From an uncultured Pelagibacteraceae bacterium (GTDB lineage: Bacteria; Pseudomonadota; Alphaproteobacteria; Pelagibacterales; Pelagibacteraceae): a DNA stretch of 64,000 nucleotides. The notes beneath the pieces were generated by a model. That model did no database searches. It had not been told where the DNA came from and saw nothing but the letters and a program-made list of their open reading frames with translations. Every line of letters begins with the position of its first letter. Position 1 is the stretch's first letter. The stretch covers positions 1 through 64,000 of the forward strand of contig CACKXQ010000003.1 in the NCBI GenBank assembly GCA_902604245.1. The letters are read 5' to 3'. Positions 43,962 through 53,334 of this stretch are shown piece by piece. Both the position numbers and the translations under genes were made by a program.

Positions 43962-46957
43962 TGTCACAAGATTTTAGATTAGATAACATAGGAATGGTAA
44001 ATAGAAAAAAAAAAATTTCTTTTACATTTAACGGTAAAAAATATTTTGGTTATGAAGGAGATACTATTGCTTCTGCTTTAATAGCGAATGGAGTGCATCT
44101 TGTTGGGAGAAGTTTTAAATACCATAGACCTAGAGGTTTCTTTGGAGTTGGTGTTGATGAACCTTATGCAATTTTACAATTAGAAAGAAATAATGAGAGA
44201 GATCCTAATATTAGAGCTACTGAACAGGAGATATTTGAAGGTTTAGAGGTTAAAAGTGTAAATTGTTGGCCTAGTGTAAACTTTGATATTGGAGCAATTA
44301 ATAATTTCTTAAAAATGTTTTTTCCAGCCGGGTTTTATTATAAAACTTTTATGTGGCCACCAAGTTTCTGGTATAAAATTTATGAACCTTTCATTAGAAT
44401 GGCAGCAGGTTTTGGAGAAGCATCTATCAAACATGATAAAGAAAGATACGAGCATAAATATGAATATTGTGATTTATTAATCACTGGATCAGGGCCTTCA
44501 GGTTTAGCTAGTGCATATGCAGCAGCAAAAAATGGTGCGCGTGTAATTTTAGCTGAAGACAAACCAAGGTATGGAGGTAGCTTGTTAAGTAGTGATGTAA
44601 ATATTGGTAATCAAACTGGTGCTGAATGGTCAGAGAAAATAATTACAGAGTTAAAGTCAATGTCAAATGTGATTGTAAAAAATAGATCACAAGTATTTGG
44701 TTATTATGATCATAATATGTTGGTAATGTCGGAACGAATAAGCGATCACTTGCCTAAAACCCAAAAATATTTACCCAAACAACGTTTGTGGTACATAAGA
44801 GCAAAAGAAGTTCTTATTTCATCAGGTTCAATTGAAAGACCATTAGTATTTGGTAACAATGATACCCCAGGTGTAATGTTATCTTCAGCAGCTAAAGAAT
44901 ACATAAAGGTCTATGGAGTTTTAGTTGGGAAAAAACCTTTGATATTTACTAATAATGACAGTGGATATGAAACCGCTATAGAGTTCAAAAAAAATGGTGT
45001 TAATCCATTAATTTTAGATACTAGAAAAGAACCATCTTCTGACATTATTACTGAAGCAAAAAATTTAGGAATTGAAATTAAATATTCTTATGTGGTAGTT
45101 GCTGCTAAAGGATACAAAAAAGTCAAATCAGCTGATATTGCAAAAATATCTGATAATAAAAAAGATTTATCAAATATAGAAAATATTGAATGTGATTGTA
45201 TTTGTGTTTCAGGGTTTTGGACGCCATCAATTCACTTAGCATCACAATCTGGAAATAAATCTGAATTTAATGAGAAAATAGATGCATTCATTCCAAAAAA
45301 ATCTAAACAGAAAGAAAATACTATTGGTTCAGCAAACGGTAAATTTACTTTAGAGGAAACTATTAATGAAGCATTTAATAAAGGATACGAAGTCTCAAAC
45401 AAAATAACAGAAAATAATAATAAAGTTTCTATTCCAACAGTAGTTGAAAAAAAATCTTCAGAGCATGACAAGTTTTGGTGTGTTCCATTACCAAAAGGTA
45501 AATCTTACAAAAGATTTTTAGATTTTCAAAACGATGTGGCTGTAACAGATATAGAGTTGGCATTAAGAGAAGGTTTTAGATCAATCGAACATGTAAAAAG
45601 ATATACCACCCTTGGGATGGCCACAGATCAAGGAAAGACAAGTAATCTTAATGGTTTACAATTAGTGTCAGACATTGAAAATAAAGTTGTACCACAAGTT
45701 GGCCATACTACATTTAGGCCACCTTACACACCTGTTTCAATTGGAGCAATTGTGGGAAGAGAAGTTGGCAAACATTCTAAACCGACAAGAAAATCACCAA
45801 TGCACGAGTGGCACGAAAAAAATAATGCAGTATTTGTTGATGCTGGAGTTTGGTTGAGACCAAGATACTATAAGCAAGGAAATGAAACATTATTTGAAGC
45901 TTCAAAAAGAGAAGCAAAAAATGTAAGAAAAAATGTTGGTGTATGTGATGTAACTACTTTAGGAAAAATAGATGTTAAAGGTCCCGATGCTGCAGAATTT
46001 TTAAATAGAGTTTATACTAATGCATGGCTTAAGCTACCAGTTGGTAAAGCAAGATATGGAGTGATGCTAAGAGAAGATGGAATTGTAATGGATGATGGAA
46101 CAACAACAAGAATTTCTGAAAATCATTACCACATGACAACTACAACTGCTCAGGCAGCCAATGTCCTATCTCATTTAGAATATTATTTGCAGCTAGTTTG
46201 GCCAGAATTAAATGTGAATGTAGTTTCAACAACAGAGCAGTGGGCTGGTGCTGCAATAGCAGGCCCAAATTCAAGAGCATTACTAATGAAATTATTTCCA
46301 AATACTGATGTATCTAATGAAGCTCTACCATTTATGGGTTACAAAGAGGCTGATTTATTTGGCATTCCTGCAAAGATTTATAGAATTTCATTTTCAGGAG
46401 AGCTTGCTTATGAAGTTAATGTGGAGTCAGACTATGGTAATTTCATGTGGGAAAAAATTATCGAAGTTGGTAAAGAATTTCAAATACAGGCATATGGAAC
46501 TGAGGCCCTATCTACTTTAAGGATAGAAATGGGTCACGTTGCTGGCTCTGAGCTTGATGGGAGAACAATTCCTCATGATACATCGCTTGAAGGTTTAGTA
46601 AGTAAGAAAAAAGACTTTATTGGTAAAAGATCTTTAAGCAGATCAGCTTTTACAAAACCCGATAGAGAAAAAATAGTAGGTGTTGTTCCATTAGACAAAA
46701 CAACAAGTATTCCTGAAGGTTCATATATTGTTAAAGACCCTAAAGCAAAACTTCCAAACCCTAAATTAGGTCATGTGTCAGCATCATGTTGGAGTGTTGA
46801 GTATGATAATCCATTCTCACTTGCGATAATTAAAGATGGTAAAAATATGATAGGACAAAAGCTATTTGCTATGTCACCTTTAAAAAACAAAACAATTCCT
46901 GTGGAAATTGTTTCATCTCATTACGTTGATCCTGAAGGAAAGAGAGTAAGAGCATGA
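43961..46957 (+). CDS. soxA: Sarcosine oxidase alpha subunit / N-methylglutamate dehydrogenase subunit C
   Basis: A 998-residue multidomain protein. It starts with a ferredoxin-like fold lacking obvious Fe-S cysteines (FTFNGKKYFGYEGDTIASAL). An NAD(P)/FAD-type oxidoreductase domain follows (LLITGSGPSGLASAYAAAKN). The linker is FRPPYTPVSIGAIVGREVGK. The last ~390 residues form a GcvT-like THF-binding domain (VCDVTTLGKIDVKGPDAAEF, AAIAGPNSRALLMKLFP, GTEALSTLRIEMGHVAG). The last domain accepts the methylene group on THF, linking to Fhs next door. It overlaps SoxD by 1 bp and SoxG by 4 bp. The length matches heterotetrameric enzymes. Confidence 0.9.
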   Translation: MSQDFRLDNIGMVNRKKKISFTFNGKKYFGYEGDTIASALIANGVHLVGRSFKYHRPRGFFGVGVDEPYAILQLERNNERDPNIRATEQEIFEGLEVKSVNCWPSVNFDIGAINNFLKMFFPAGFYYKTFMWPPSFWYKIYEPFIRMAAGFGEASIKHDKERYEHKYEYCDLLITGSGPSGLASAYAAAKNGARVILAEDKPRYGGSLLSSDVNIGNQTGAEWSEKIITELKSMSNVIVKNRSQVFGYYDHNMLVMSERISDHLPKTQKYLPKQRLWYIRAKEVLISSGSIERPLVFGNNDTPGVMLSSAAKEYIKVYGVLVGKKPLIFTNNDSGYETAIEFKKNGVNPLILDTRKEPSSDIITEAKNLGIEIKYSYVVVAAKGYKKVKSADIAKISDNKKDLSNIENIECDCICVSGFWTPSIHLASQSGNKSEFNEKIDAFIPKKSKQKENTIGSANGKFTLEETINEAFNKGYEVSNKITENNNKVSIPTVVEKKSSEHDKFWCVPLPKGKSYKRFLDFQNDVAVTDIELALREGFRSIEHVKRYTTLGMATDQGKTSNLNGLQLVSDIENKVVPQVGHTTFRPPYTPVSIGAIVGREVGKHSKPTRKSPMHEWHEKNNAVFVDAGVWLRPRYYKQGNETLFEASKREAKNVRKNVGVCDVTTLGKIDVKGPDAAEFLNRVYTNAWLKLPVGKARYGVMLREDGIVMDDGTTTRISENHYHMTTTTAQAANVLSHLEYYLQLVWPELNVNVVSTTEQWAGAAIAGPNSRALLMKLFPNTDVSNEALPFMGYKEADLFGIPAKIYRISFSGELAYEVNVESDYGNFMWEKIIEVGKEFQIQAYGTEALSTLRIEMGHVAGSELDGRTIPHDTSLEGLVSKKKDFIGKRSLSRSAFTKPDREKIVGVVPLDKTTSIPEGSYIVKDPKAKLPNPKLGHVSASCWSVEYDNPFSLAIIKDGKNMIGQKLFAMSPLKNKTIPVEIVSSHYVDPEGKRVRA

Positions 46958-47541
46958 AGGTGATTTCTGCATTACAAAATGTCCATATCGAGGGGTCATT
47001 TGGAAACTTTGAAAATAAATCTGAAAATGAATTATTAAAAATTAAAGAATTAAAAAATTTATTAATCGTCCAAATAGTTCAGTATAAAAATTCTTCAATT
47101 AAAATTGACGATATAAATTGTAACAATTTAAAATTTGTAAATGAGGCACAAAAAGTAGTTTCAAATGAAAATATAAGAGTTTTGTGGAATTCACCAAATA
47201 ATTGGCTTTTAGTTTCTCATAAAAAAGAATTGTTAAAAGAAATTTACAGTGCTTTTAATGAAAATGATTTTGCTGTTACGGACCTTTCTCATTCAAAAGC
47301 AACAATCGAATTAGAAGGACCACACGTAAAAGAAGTTTTAAAAAAAGGATGTCCTTTTAATTTTAACATTTTAACAAAAAATATGAGTATTAACTCAGCT
47401 TATAATGGAATTTCTTTTATAGTTGATATGGTTGAAAATGAACCAGAAAAAGCAAGAATTTTTTCTCTAAGAAGTTTTGGAGAATCTCTATACCATTCTA
47501 TCACTGATGCTTCTTTAGAATTTGGTTATAAGTGTAATTAG
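46954..47541 (+). CDS. soxG: Sarcosine oxidase gamma subunit / N-methylglutamate dehydrogenase subunit D
   Basis: A 195-residue GcvT-fold-like protein, poorly conserved as usual for gamma subunits. The VTDLSHSKATIELEGPHVKE segment and RIFSLRSFGESLYHSITDAS close to the C terminus are the family's recognisable parts. The ATG overlaps the alpha subunit stop by 4 bp. It contributes to the folate-side cavity of the complex. It converges with the BT1-like carrier gene after a 3-bp gap. The call is mainly supported by position and the C-terminal motif. Confidence 0.8.
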   Translation: MKVISALQNVHIEGSFGNFENKSENELLKIKELKNLLIVQIVQYKNSSIKIDDINCNNLKFVNEAQKVVSNENIRVLWNSPNNWLLVSHKKELLKEIYSAFNENDFAVTDLSHSKATIELEGPHVKEVLKKGCPFNFNILTKNMSINSAYNGISFIVDMVENEPEKARIFSLRSFGESLYHSITDASLEFGYKCN

Positions 47542-47544
47542 TTA

Positions 47545-49158
47545 TTATTCCTCAGTTTTAAATCTGGATTTCTGAATAAATAAAACAAATAGCACAGGTA
47601 TAATTAAGGTAATAATTGTAACTGTAATTAATAACAATCCTAGCTCAGAATAGTCTGCTGTAGTTAAAATTGCGTTTGTAACTTTATCTTTTACTTCTCT
47701 TGTAATTGTAAAAATTTCATTGAGATATTTTGTTAATAAAGCACTTGCAGACAAAGCTAAATTAGTGAATGAGGCAAAAACCGCAAAAAAAGTTGCTTTT
47801 AAATGTGAAGGAGCATTCTTAGCAATCCAAGCCAAAAGTGGAATCATAGATATTTGACCCAATGGAGATTCTAATGCTGTATTAATTATTGCTATGAATT
47901 TTGCATCAACAATTCCATTTGTTAACGAAGAAGTCCAGTTATGAAATCCATAATACATTCCAACACTTGGCAAAAATAATATTGATCCAGCAATTGATAA
48001 AATTACGATTATTTTAGCAATAGAATTTTTTGCCATAAATGGTCTAAGCATTATTATTCCAACTAATGTTAGGATAGAAGCTAGTAAAGACAGTATTGAA
48101 AAAAATTGTTCATTAAATTGTAGTTCATCAATTTCAAACCAAGATAAGCCTGGGCCAGGTCCAGGCATAGCTCTAAATATAAAAATAATTATAGCAGTTC
48201 CAACTATAGTAAATCTTAACTTTTCAGGTAACTCTTTAATAAGTTTATTCATAAGAAATAAAATGATTAACATAGAACCTAAAAAAACAATTTCTTGTGC
48301 AAAAGGTAATCCTAACGAACCGACACTCAATGTGAAAATTACAAAAATCAAACTACCACCTAGTATCCACCAATTAATTTTTGTTTGCTCATGATTAAAA
48401 TTATCCTCCTCACCTGATAGACCTTGTCTAATTAAAATATTTTTCTTTTTATTTTTTAAATAAGCAGCAAAAATAACACCTAAAATTGAAACCATTGGTA
48501 TTATTAATGCATAAAGATATATCGAGCCGTATAATTGTATTTTTTCAGCCTGTTCAAGATCATCTACCCCTTTAAATAATATCACATTGGCAAGAGCAAC
48601 CAACACTGTCCCACCTATAATTGCAAATCTTCCAAGTGTTTGCATCGTCGTATGCATAATTTTAACTTGATCTGCTGTAAATTTTTCTCCGTTCTCATTT
48701 ATTAAAGGCACAGCTTCGACTGTCATTGCATCAGCAACAACATCTTGAACTACATATCCAATAGGAGCTAAAAGAACACTTATTACAAACCAAGTTTCAA
48801 CTTTTAAATAAGATGACATTTGTTCTGTATGAATTATTAGTCCGTACATTATTAATAAACTTACACCAATTAATGACGCACCGACGTAAACCATGTAATT
48901 CTTTTTATTCCATATTAAATCTACCAAATGCCCTAGTGGCATTTTTAAAGCCCAAGGTATTCCTGCCCAGAAACCTAATCCTGCAAGAAATGCTGCAGAT
49001 AAATTTAAGTAATCTTTTACAAAGAAAGTACCTACTATTCCTGTAAGTCCAGATATACCTGCTGCCACATAAATCATTAACGGAGGTAAATAAGACAATT
49101 TAAATTGTCTACCTAAATCAAAAAGTGTTGAGTCTATAAATTGAATGATTTTGTCCAT
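47545..49158 (-). CDS. MFS/BT1-type transporter (possible folate/biopterin carrier)
   Basis: A 537-residue integral membrane protein with about twelve helices. GYVVQDVVADAMTVEAVPLI recalls the D-x-x-x-D signature of the BT1 folate/biopterin transporter family in the major facilitator superfamily, and MPLGHLVDLIWNKKNYMVYV resembles the MFS loop 2-3 motif. A cytoplasmic loop rich in Lys/Asp lies mid-protein. If BT1, it would carry pterins or folates, which fits a THF-heavy neighbourhood. The substrate is not certain; a nutrient or drug MFS protein is an alternative. Confidence 0.6.
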   Translation of the reverse strand: MDKIIQFIDSTLFDLGRQFKLSYLPPLMIYVAAGISGLTGIVGTFFVKDYLNLSAAFLAGLGFWAGIPWALKMPLGHLVDLIWNKKNYMVYVGASLIGVSLLIMYGLIIHTEQMSSYLKVETWFVISVLLAPIGYVVQDVVADAMTVEAVPLINENGEKFTADQVKIMHTTMQTLGRFAIIGGTVLVALANVILFKGVDDLEQAEKIQLYGSIYLYALIIPMVSILGVIFAAYLKNKKKNILIRQGLSGEEDNFNHEQTKINWWILGGSLIFVIFTLSVGSLGLPFAQEIVFLGSMLIILFLMNKLIKELPEKLRFTIVGTAIIIFIFRAMPGPGPGLSWFEIDELQFNEQFFSILSLLASILTLVGIIMLRPFMAKNSIAKIIVILSIAGSILFLPSVGMYYGFHNWTSSLTNGIVDAKFIAIINTALESPLGQISMIPLLAWIAKNAPSHLKATFFAVFASFTNLALSASALLTKYLNEIFTITREVKDKVTNAILTTADYSELGLLLITVTIITLIIPVLFVLFIQKSRFKTEE

Positions 49159-49164
49159 TTATTC

Positions 49165-49605
49165 TTAATCTAAAAGATTTAATTTAATTAGACTATTATT
49201 TTTTGTTTCTTTGCACCACAATTCATAACTTTCGCACACTCGCCACAAATGATTTGTTGCTCTTTGTGATATTTCCAAGGGAAAATGACTTTTTGCATAG
49301 TACAAATCAGGAAATTTAATCAATTGTTTAATCATTGCTTCTTTTTGCAAATTCAAAAGCCTTAGAACCTCTTTAGAAATTTTTTCTCCCGAGGTATCAT
49401 CAACAAAATCGTTTTCTTTTAGTTTCTCAAACCATTCATCATGAAATTTACCACTACTTACTTTTTCATACAATTTTGAACCCATAAATCTTTCAATTGC
49501 ATCAATATTGGAAATATCAATATTTTGTTTTTTAATTTGAAATATTTCTAAATAGATTGCCTCAGCAACATAAAGTATGTAGGGTTTTTTATTTTCTTCT
49601 CCCAT
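49165..49605 (-). CDS. Hypothetical cytoplasmic protein, 146 residues
   Basis: No recognisable motif. The protein is soluble, helix-rich, with conserved-looking aromatic and charged segments (KKPYILYVAEAIYLEIFQIK, FHDEWFEKLKENDF, LKENDFVDDTSGEKISKEVL, RATNHLWRVCESYELWCKET). It lies between the BT1-like carrier and a GNAT acetyltransferase on the same strand, 6 and 4 bp apart, so it is probably co-transcribed. Nothing indicates function. Codon use looks like the rest of the window. Confidence 0.6.
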   Translation of the reverse strand: MGEENKKPYILYVAEAIYLEIFQIKKQNIDISNIDAIERFMGSKLYEKVSSGKFHDEWFEKLKENDFVDDTSGEKISKEVLRLLNLQKEAMIKQLIKFPDLYYAKSHFPLEISQRATNHLWRVCESYELWCKETKNNSLIKLNLLD

Positions 49606-49609
49606 AAAA

Positions 49610-50080
49610 TTATAAATTTAAAGTGTAATAACAAGAATTAGGGTCCTCTTTATAGTGAGCAAATGGTTTACACTTACTAAATTTAAAATGTTCAAAAAGT
49701 TTTCTGGCAGGTAAAAAGAATTTTCCAGATCCTGTTTCAATACTTAGCTTTTTTATACCTAATTTTTTTGCCTGAATAATTAAATGTGAGATTATTTTAT
49801 TACCAATACCTCTATTTCTAAAATCATCAGATACTCTAATAGATTTAAATTCTCCATGATTTTGTCCAACAAACTTTAAGGCTCCACACCCAATTAAATG
49901 ATTATTATTCCACAAGCTCCAAAATTTTATACTTGGATCTTTCAGTCCAGGGATATCTAAAACATGAGTGCTACCTTTAGAAGAAACAGATCTCAATTCA
50001 ATAAAGTGTTTTATTAAAAGATGATTTACCTTTGGGTGGTCAAAGTTATTTTCTATTGATTTAATCATTAGCATGAACAT
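49610..50080 (-). CDS. GNAT-family N-acetyltransferase
   Basis: A 156-residue protein (152 if the Met at residue 5 is used, MIKSIENNF). The acetyl-CoA motif A is EFKSIRVSDDFRNRGIGNKI with the R-N-R-G-I-G loop, preceded by HLIGCGALKFVGQNHGEFKS and followed by LSIETGSGKFFLPARKLFEH and FSKCKPFAHYKEDPNSCYYT. The latter patterns match GNATs of the ElaA/PhnO-like small-molecule type. The target amine is unknown. It is the first gene of a short minus-strand set (GNAT, hypothetical, carrier). Confidence 0.82.
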   Translation of the reverse strand: MFMLMIKSIENNFDHPKVNHLLIKHFIELRSVSSKGSTHVLDIPGLKDPSIKFWSLWNNNHLIGCGALKFVGQNHGEFKSIRVSDDFRNRGIGNKIISHLIIQAKKLGIKKLSIETGSGKFFLPARKLFEHFKFSKCKPFAHYKEDPNSCYYTLNL

Positions 50081-50116
50081 ATAATCTAAAAAAAAATTAA
50101 ACCAATACGAAAAAAT

Positions 50117-50737
50117 ATGTGTGGAAGATACGTCATCACCAATGCTGTTTCAAAAACAAGTAAAATCGTTAAAACTGCAATTAAAGTAGAAGACTCAGAA
50201 AATTATAATGCACATCCTTACCAAAAGCTTCCAGTTATTAAGAAATATAACAATGGAAATACTCTTGAAAATTTAAAGTGGGGGATTGTACCTAGTTGGG
50301 CTAAAAAAAAAGACTTTAAACCAATAATTAATGCAAGATTAGAGACGATTGATGAAAAGGTCTCTTTTAAAAAGTTAATAAAACTTCAAAGATGTGTTGC
50401 CGTGGCCGACGGATTTTATGAATGGAAGAGAATAGAAAAAGAGAAGACCCCTTATTACTTTTTAAGAGAGGATAAGAAACTTATTTATATTGCTGGTATT
50501 TATGAAGAAGATCAATTTTGTATGATTACTGAAGAAGCAAGTTCAAATGTAATAGAAATTCATCACAGACAGCCAGTTATCTTAAATGAAAGTGATGTTA
50601 ATAAATATTTGAATATTGAAATTTCAGGTTCAAACTATTTAAAACAATCACAAAAATCAAAACTTTCTTTTTATGAAATTTCTAAGGATGTAAATAAGCC
50701 TACAAATAACAATATTTCTCTAATACAACCTATATAA
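50117..50737 (+). CDS. SRAP domain protein (abasic site processing, YedK/HMCES family)
   Basis: A 206-residue protein starting MCGRYVITNA. Cys2, exposed after Met removal, forms the thiazolidine crosslink to abasic sites in ssDNA. LKWGIVPSWAKKKDFKPIIN, NARLETIDEKVSFKKL (Asn/Arg/Glu), RCVAVADGFYEWKR and the histidine in VIEIHHRQPVIL complete the SRAP set. It shields abasic sites during replication. It stands alone between divergent and convergent neighbours. The name is secure for the family. Confidence 0.9.
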   Translation: MCGRYVITNAVSKTSKIVKTAIKVEDSENYNAHPYQKLPVIKKYNNGNTLENLKWGIVPSWAKKKDFKPIINARLETIDEKVSFKKLIKLQRCVAVADGFYEWKRIEKEKTPYYFLREDKKLIYIAGIYEEDQFCMITEEASSNVIEIHHRQPVILNESDVNKYLNIEISGSNYLKQSQKSKLSFYEISKDVNKPTNNNISLIQPI

Positions 50738-50739
50738 AA

Positions 50740-51783
50740 TTATTTTTCAATAATTGTTAGATGTCCCATTTTCCTTTTTGCTTTTACTTGTTTCTTTAAA
50801 TAATCATAAAAAAACTCATTCTCTTTAAAAGTTTTATTTCTATAAATTGTTATCTCATCTCCAATCAGATTAATCATTTGAGCATTATATATTTTTTTTG
50901 TGTCGATTTTTTTTAAACCACAAACAGCTCTAATATGGTTTTCAAATTGACTAACATTATGTGAGTTTATTGTTAGATGACCAGAATTATGAACCCTTGG
51001 TGCAATTTCATTGACATATAAGTTTTCATTTTTATCAATAAAAAACTCAACACATAAGGTTCCAATATAATCTAGTTCCTCAACAATTTGTTTTGCCCAT
51101 TCTTTAGATTTTACCTTTATTTTTTCTGAAATTTCAGCAGGAATTTTTGAATGTTTCAAAATTTGATCTTCATGAACATTCTCAATCGGTTCATATATCT
51201 CATATTTCTGATTGCCAAACCTACATATGACAATTGAAATTTCTTTTTTAAGATTAATAAACTTTTCTAAAATATATTCTTTAGTAAAATCAATGTCTTC
51301 ATTTATGTCAATTAAACTATTTAACTTATATTGACCTTTACCATCATATCCAAGAGTGGTAGTTTTAAGTAACCCAGGCAAAAGGTTTTCATTATCTTTT
51401 ATTTCATCCTTATTTTTAATTAAAGCATAGTTAGTTGTTCTTATATTGTTTTTATTTAAAAAATCTTTTTCAGTTAATCTATTTTGGATTAAACTATTTA
51501 TTTCTGGTTTGGGTAAAACACTCTTTGATTTATTTATTTCATATAATATATCAAAGGGTATATTTTCAAATTCATAGGTAACTAAATCAACGCAATTGAC
51601 AAATTCTGTTATAATTTTTGTATCATTATACTTTCCATATATGAACTTATTTACAAAATTTTGGGCTGGCGCATCTGGATCATCACTTAGTACTACAGTT
51701 TTTATATCTACTTTTTTAGCAGCTTCAGAAAGCATACTACCTAGCTGACCACCTCCAATTATTCCTAAAACTGGCTGGTTCAT
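50740..51783 (-). CDS. purK: 5-(carboxyamino)imidazole ribonucleotide synthase
   Basis: A 347-residue ATP-grasp enzyme. The N terminus GIIGGGQLGSMLSEAAKKVD is typical, followed by VTYEFENIPFD, LLKTTTLGYDGKGQYKL, GTLCVEFFIDKNENLYVNEI and APRVHNSGHLTINSHNVSQF. It converts AIR, ATP and bicarbonate to N5-CAIR in purine synthesis. It follows purE with adjacent stop and start codons (51783/51784), the usual purEK order. It converges with the SRAP gene with a 2-bp gap. Confidence 0.93.
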   Translation of the reverse strand: MNQPVLGIIGGGQLGSMLSEAAKKVDIKTVVLSDDPDAPAQNFVNKFIYGKYNDTKIITEFVNCVDLVTYEFENIPFDILYEINKSKSVLPKPEINSLIQNRLTEKDFLNKNNIRTTNYALIKNKDEIKDNENLLPGLLKTTTLGYDGKGQYKLNSLIDINEDIDFTKEYILEKFINLKKEISIVICRFGNQKYEIYEPIENVHEDQILKHSKIPAEISEKIKVKSKEWAKQIVEELDYIGTLCVEFFIDKNENLYVNEIAPRVHNSGHLTINSHNVSQFENHIRAVCGLKKIDTKKIYNAQMINLIGDEITIYRNKTFKENEFFYDYLKKQVKAKRKMGHLTIIEK

Positions 51784-52278
51784 TTATTTTGGTTTTTTTT
51801 TAACAGATTTTGATTGTTTAGATCGCCACTTATTCAGATTATTTTTTACACTCTTATCAAAGGTAGAAATAATTGATGCGGCATACAAAGCTGCATTTAT
51901 TGCTCCATCTGTGCCAATTGCTACTGTTCCAACAGGTATACCTTTTGGCATTTGGGCTATTGATAGTAAACTATCTAGACCTTTTAATTTTTTACTTTCG
52001 ATTGGCACTCCTATTACTGGAATTCTTGTTAGAGATGCTATCATTCCTGGTAAATGGGCTGACCCCCCAGCTCCAGCAATTATCAAAGAAATTTTATTGT
52101 TTTCTGCAGATTTTGCAAACTTAAACATACGTTCTGGAGTTCTGTGAGCTGAAACTATATTTGTTTCGTAATTAATTTTAAGCAATTTAAGAATTTTTTC
52201 ACAAAATTTCATGGTTGAGTAATCAGAATTACTTCCCATAACAATTGATACCTTGTGACTATATTTTTTGTTTTTCAC
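51784..52278 (-). CDS. purE: N5-carboxyaminoimidazole ribonucleotide mutase
   Basis: A 164-residue protein. [60 protein letters not shown] and [20 protein letters not shown] are the PurE active site signatures (Ser, His and the GGxAHL loop). It makes CAIR from N5-CAIR. The C-terminal tail is Lys-rich ([14 protein letters not shown]), a small addition to the usual ~160 residues. It is divergent from the M19-like gene across 87 bp. Confidence 0.94.
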   Translation of the reverse strand: MKNKKYSHKVSIVMGSNSDYSTMKFCEKILKLLKINYETNIVSAHRTPERMFKFAKSAENNKISLIIAGAGGSAHLPGMIASLTRIPVIGVPIESKKLKGLDSLLSIAQMPKGIPVGTVAIGTDGAINAALYAASIISTFDKSVKNNLNKWRSKQSKSVKKKPK

Positions 52279-52365
52279 GACACGAATTTGATTTAATATA
52301 GATTAACATATTCTTTAAATTTAAACTAGTCGACAAATTATATTATACTTATATTGTCTTTAAAT

Positions 52366-53334
52366 ATGAACTATCGCATAGATAATCTTCAATATTGTAA
52401 CTGGTCTAGAGATATTTTTCTCATCAATAGGGAAGCTGGATTAAATGCAGTACACGTCACTCTAGTATATCACGAAGATTATGATGAATTCTTACAAAGA
52501 GTTAAAGAGTGGGATAGATTTTTTAAAGAAAATTCAGATTTAATTTTTTTGGGAAAAACATTCGAAGATATTACAAAAGCACAATCTGATAACAAAACAG
52601 CAATTTTTTTTGGATTTCAAAATTGTTCCCCAATCGAGGATGATATAAATTTAATAGAGAAAGTTCATGAGCATGGTTGTAGATTTATGCAACTTACTTA
52701 TAATAATCAATCTCTTCTAGCAACAGGATGTTATGAAAAAAATGATTCTGGAGTCACAAATTTTGGAAGAGAAGCAATTAAAGAGATGAACAGGGTAGGT
52801 ATAGTTGTGGACATGTCTCATTCTGCAGAAAAAAGCACTTTAGATGCGATCGAAATAAGTGAAAAACCAATTGCAATTACCCATGCAAATCCTTCTTTCT
52901 GGCATCAAGCTTTAAGAAATAAATCAGATTTCTTGTTAAAGAAACTTTCTGAAAGTGGAGGTATCTTAGGTTTATCATTATATTCTCATCATTTAAAAGA
53001 TGGAACAAATTGTAAATTAGAAAGTTTTTGTGAAATGGTTGCTAAAACTGCAGAAATAATGGAAGTAAAAAATATTGGTATTGGGTCAGATCTATGTTTG
53101 AACCAACCTGACAGTGTTGTTGAATGGATGAGAAACGGAACTTGGTCTAAAAGTACAAATTATGGAGAGGGAAGTAAAAAAAAACCTGGATTTCCAAAAC
53201 AACCTGACTGGTTTTTAGATGCTAGAGGGTTTGATAATTTAGAAAATGGATTAAAAAAAGTTGGTTTTGATAAGCAAGAAGTGGAAGGAATTTTAGGAAA
53301 TAATTGGTTTAATTTTTATAAAGGAATTAATTAA
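52366..53334 (+). CDS. M19 membrane-dipeptidase-like protein with altered metal site
   Basis: About 322 residues from ATG 52366; an in-frame TTG at 52354 would add only four residues. Family marks are IAITHANPSFWHQALRNKSD, GIVVDMSHSAEKSTLDAIEI and IGIGSDLC. These contain the two distal His and the Asp of M19 dipeptidases. The N-terminal HxD is absent (IDNLQYCNWSRD) and the bridging-Glu strand reads FGFQNCSPIEDD instead of the usual EGG, so a normal two-zinc site is unlikely. No signal peptide is visible. Related genes sit in glycine betaine/dimethylglycine operons of pseudomonads. The substrate is unknown. It overlaps the next gene by one base. Confidence 0.8.
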   Translation: MNYRIDNLQYCNWSRDIFLINREAGLNAVHVTLVYHEDYDEFLQRVKEWDRFFKENSDLIFLGKTFEDITKAQSDNKTAIFFGFQNCSPIEDDINLIEKVHEHGCRFMQLTYNNQSLLATGCYEKNDSGVTNFGREAIKEMNRVGIVVDMSHSAEKSTLDAIEISEKPIAITHANPSFWHQALRNKSDFLLKKLSESGGILGLSLYSHHLKDGTNCKLESFCEMVAKTAEIMEVKNIGIGSDLCLNQPDSVVEWMRNGTWSKSTNYGEGSKKKPGFPKQPDWFLDARGFDNLENGLKKVGFDKQEVEGILGNNWFNFYKGIN

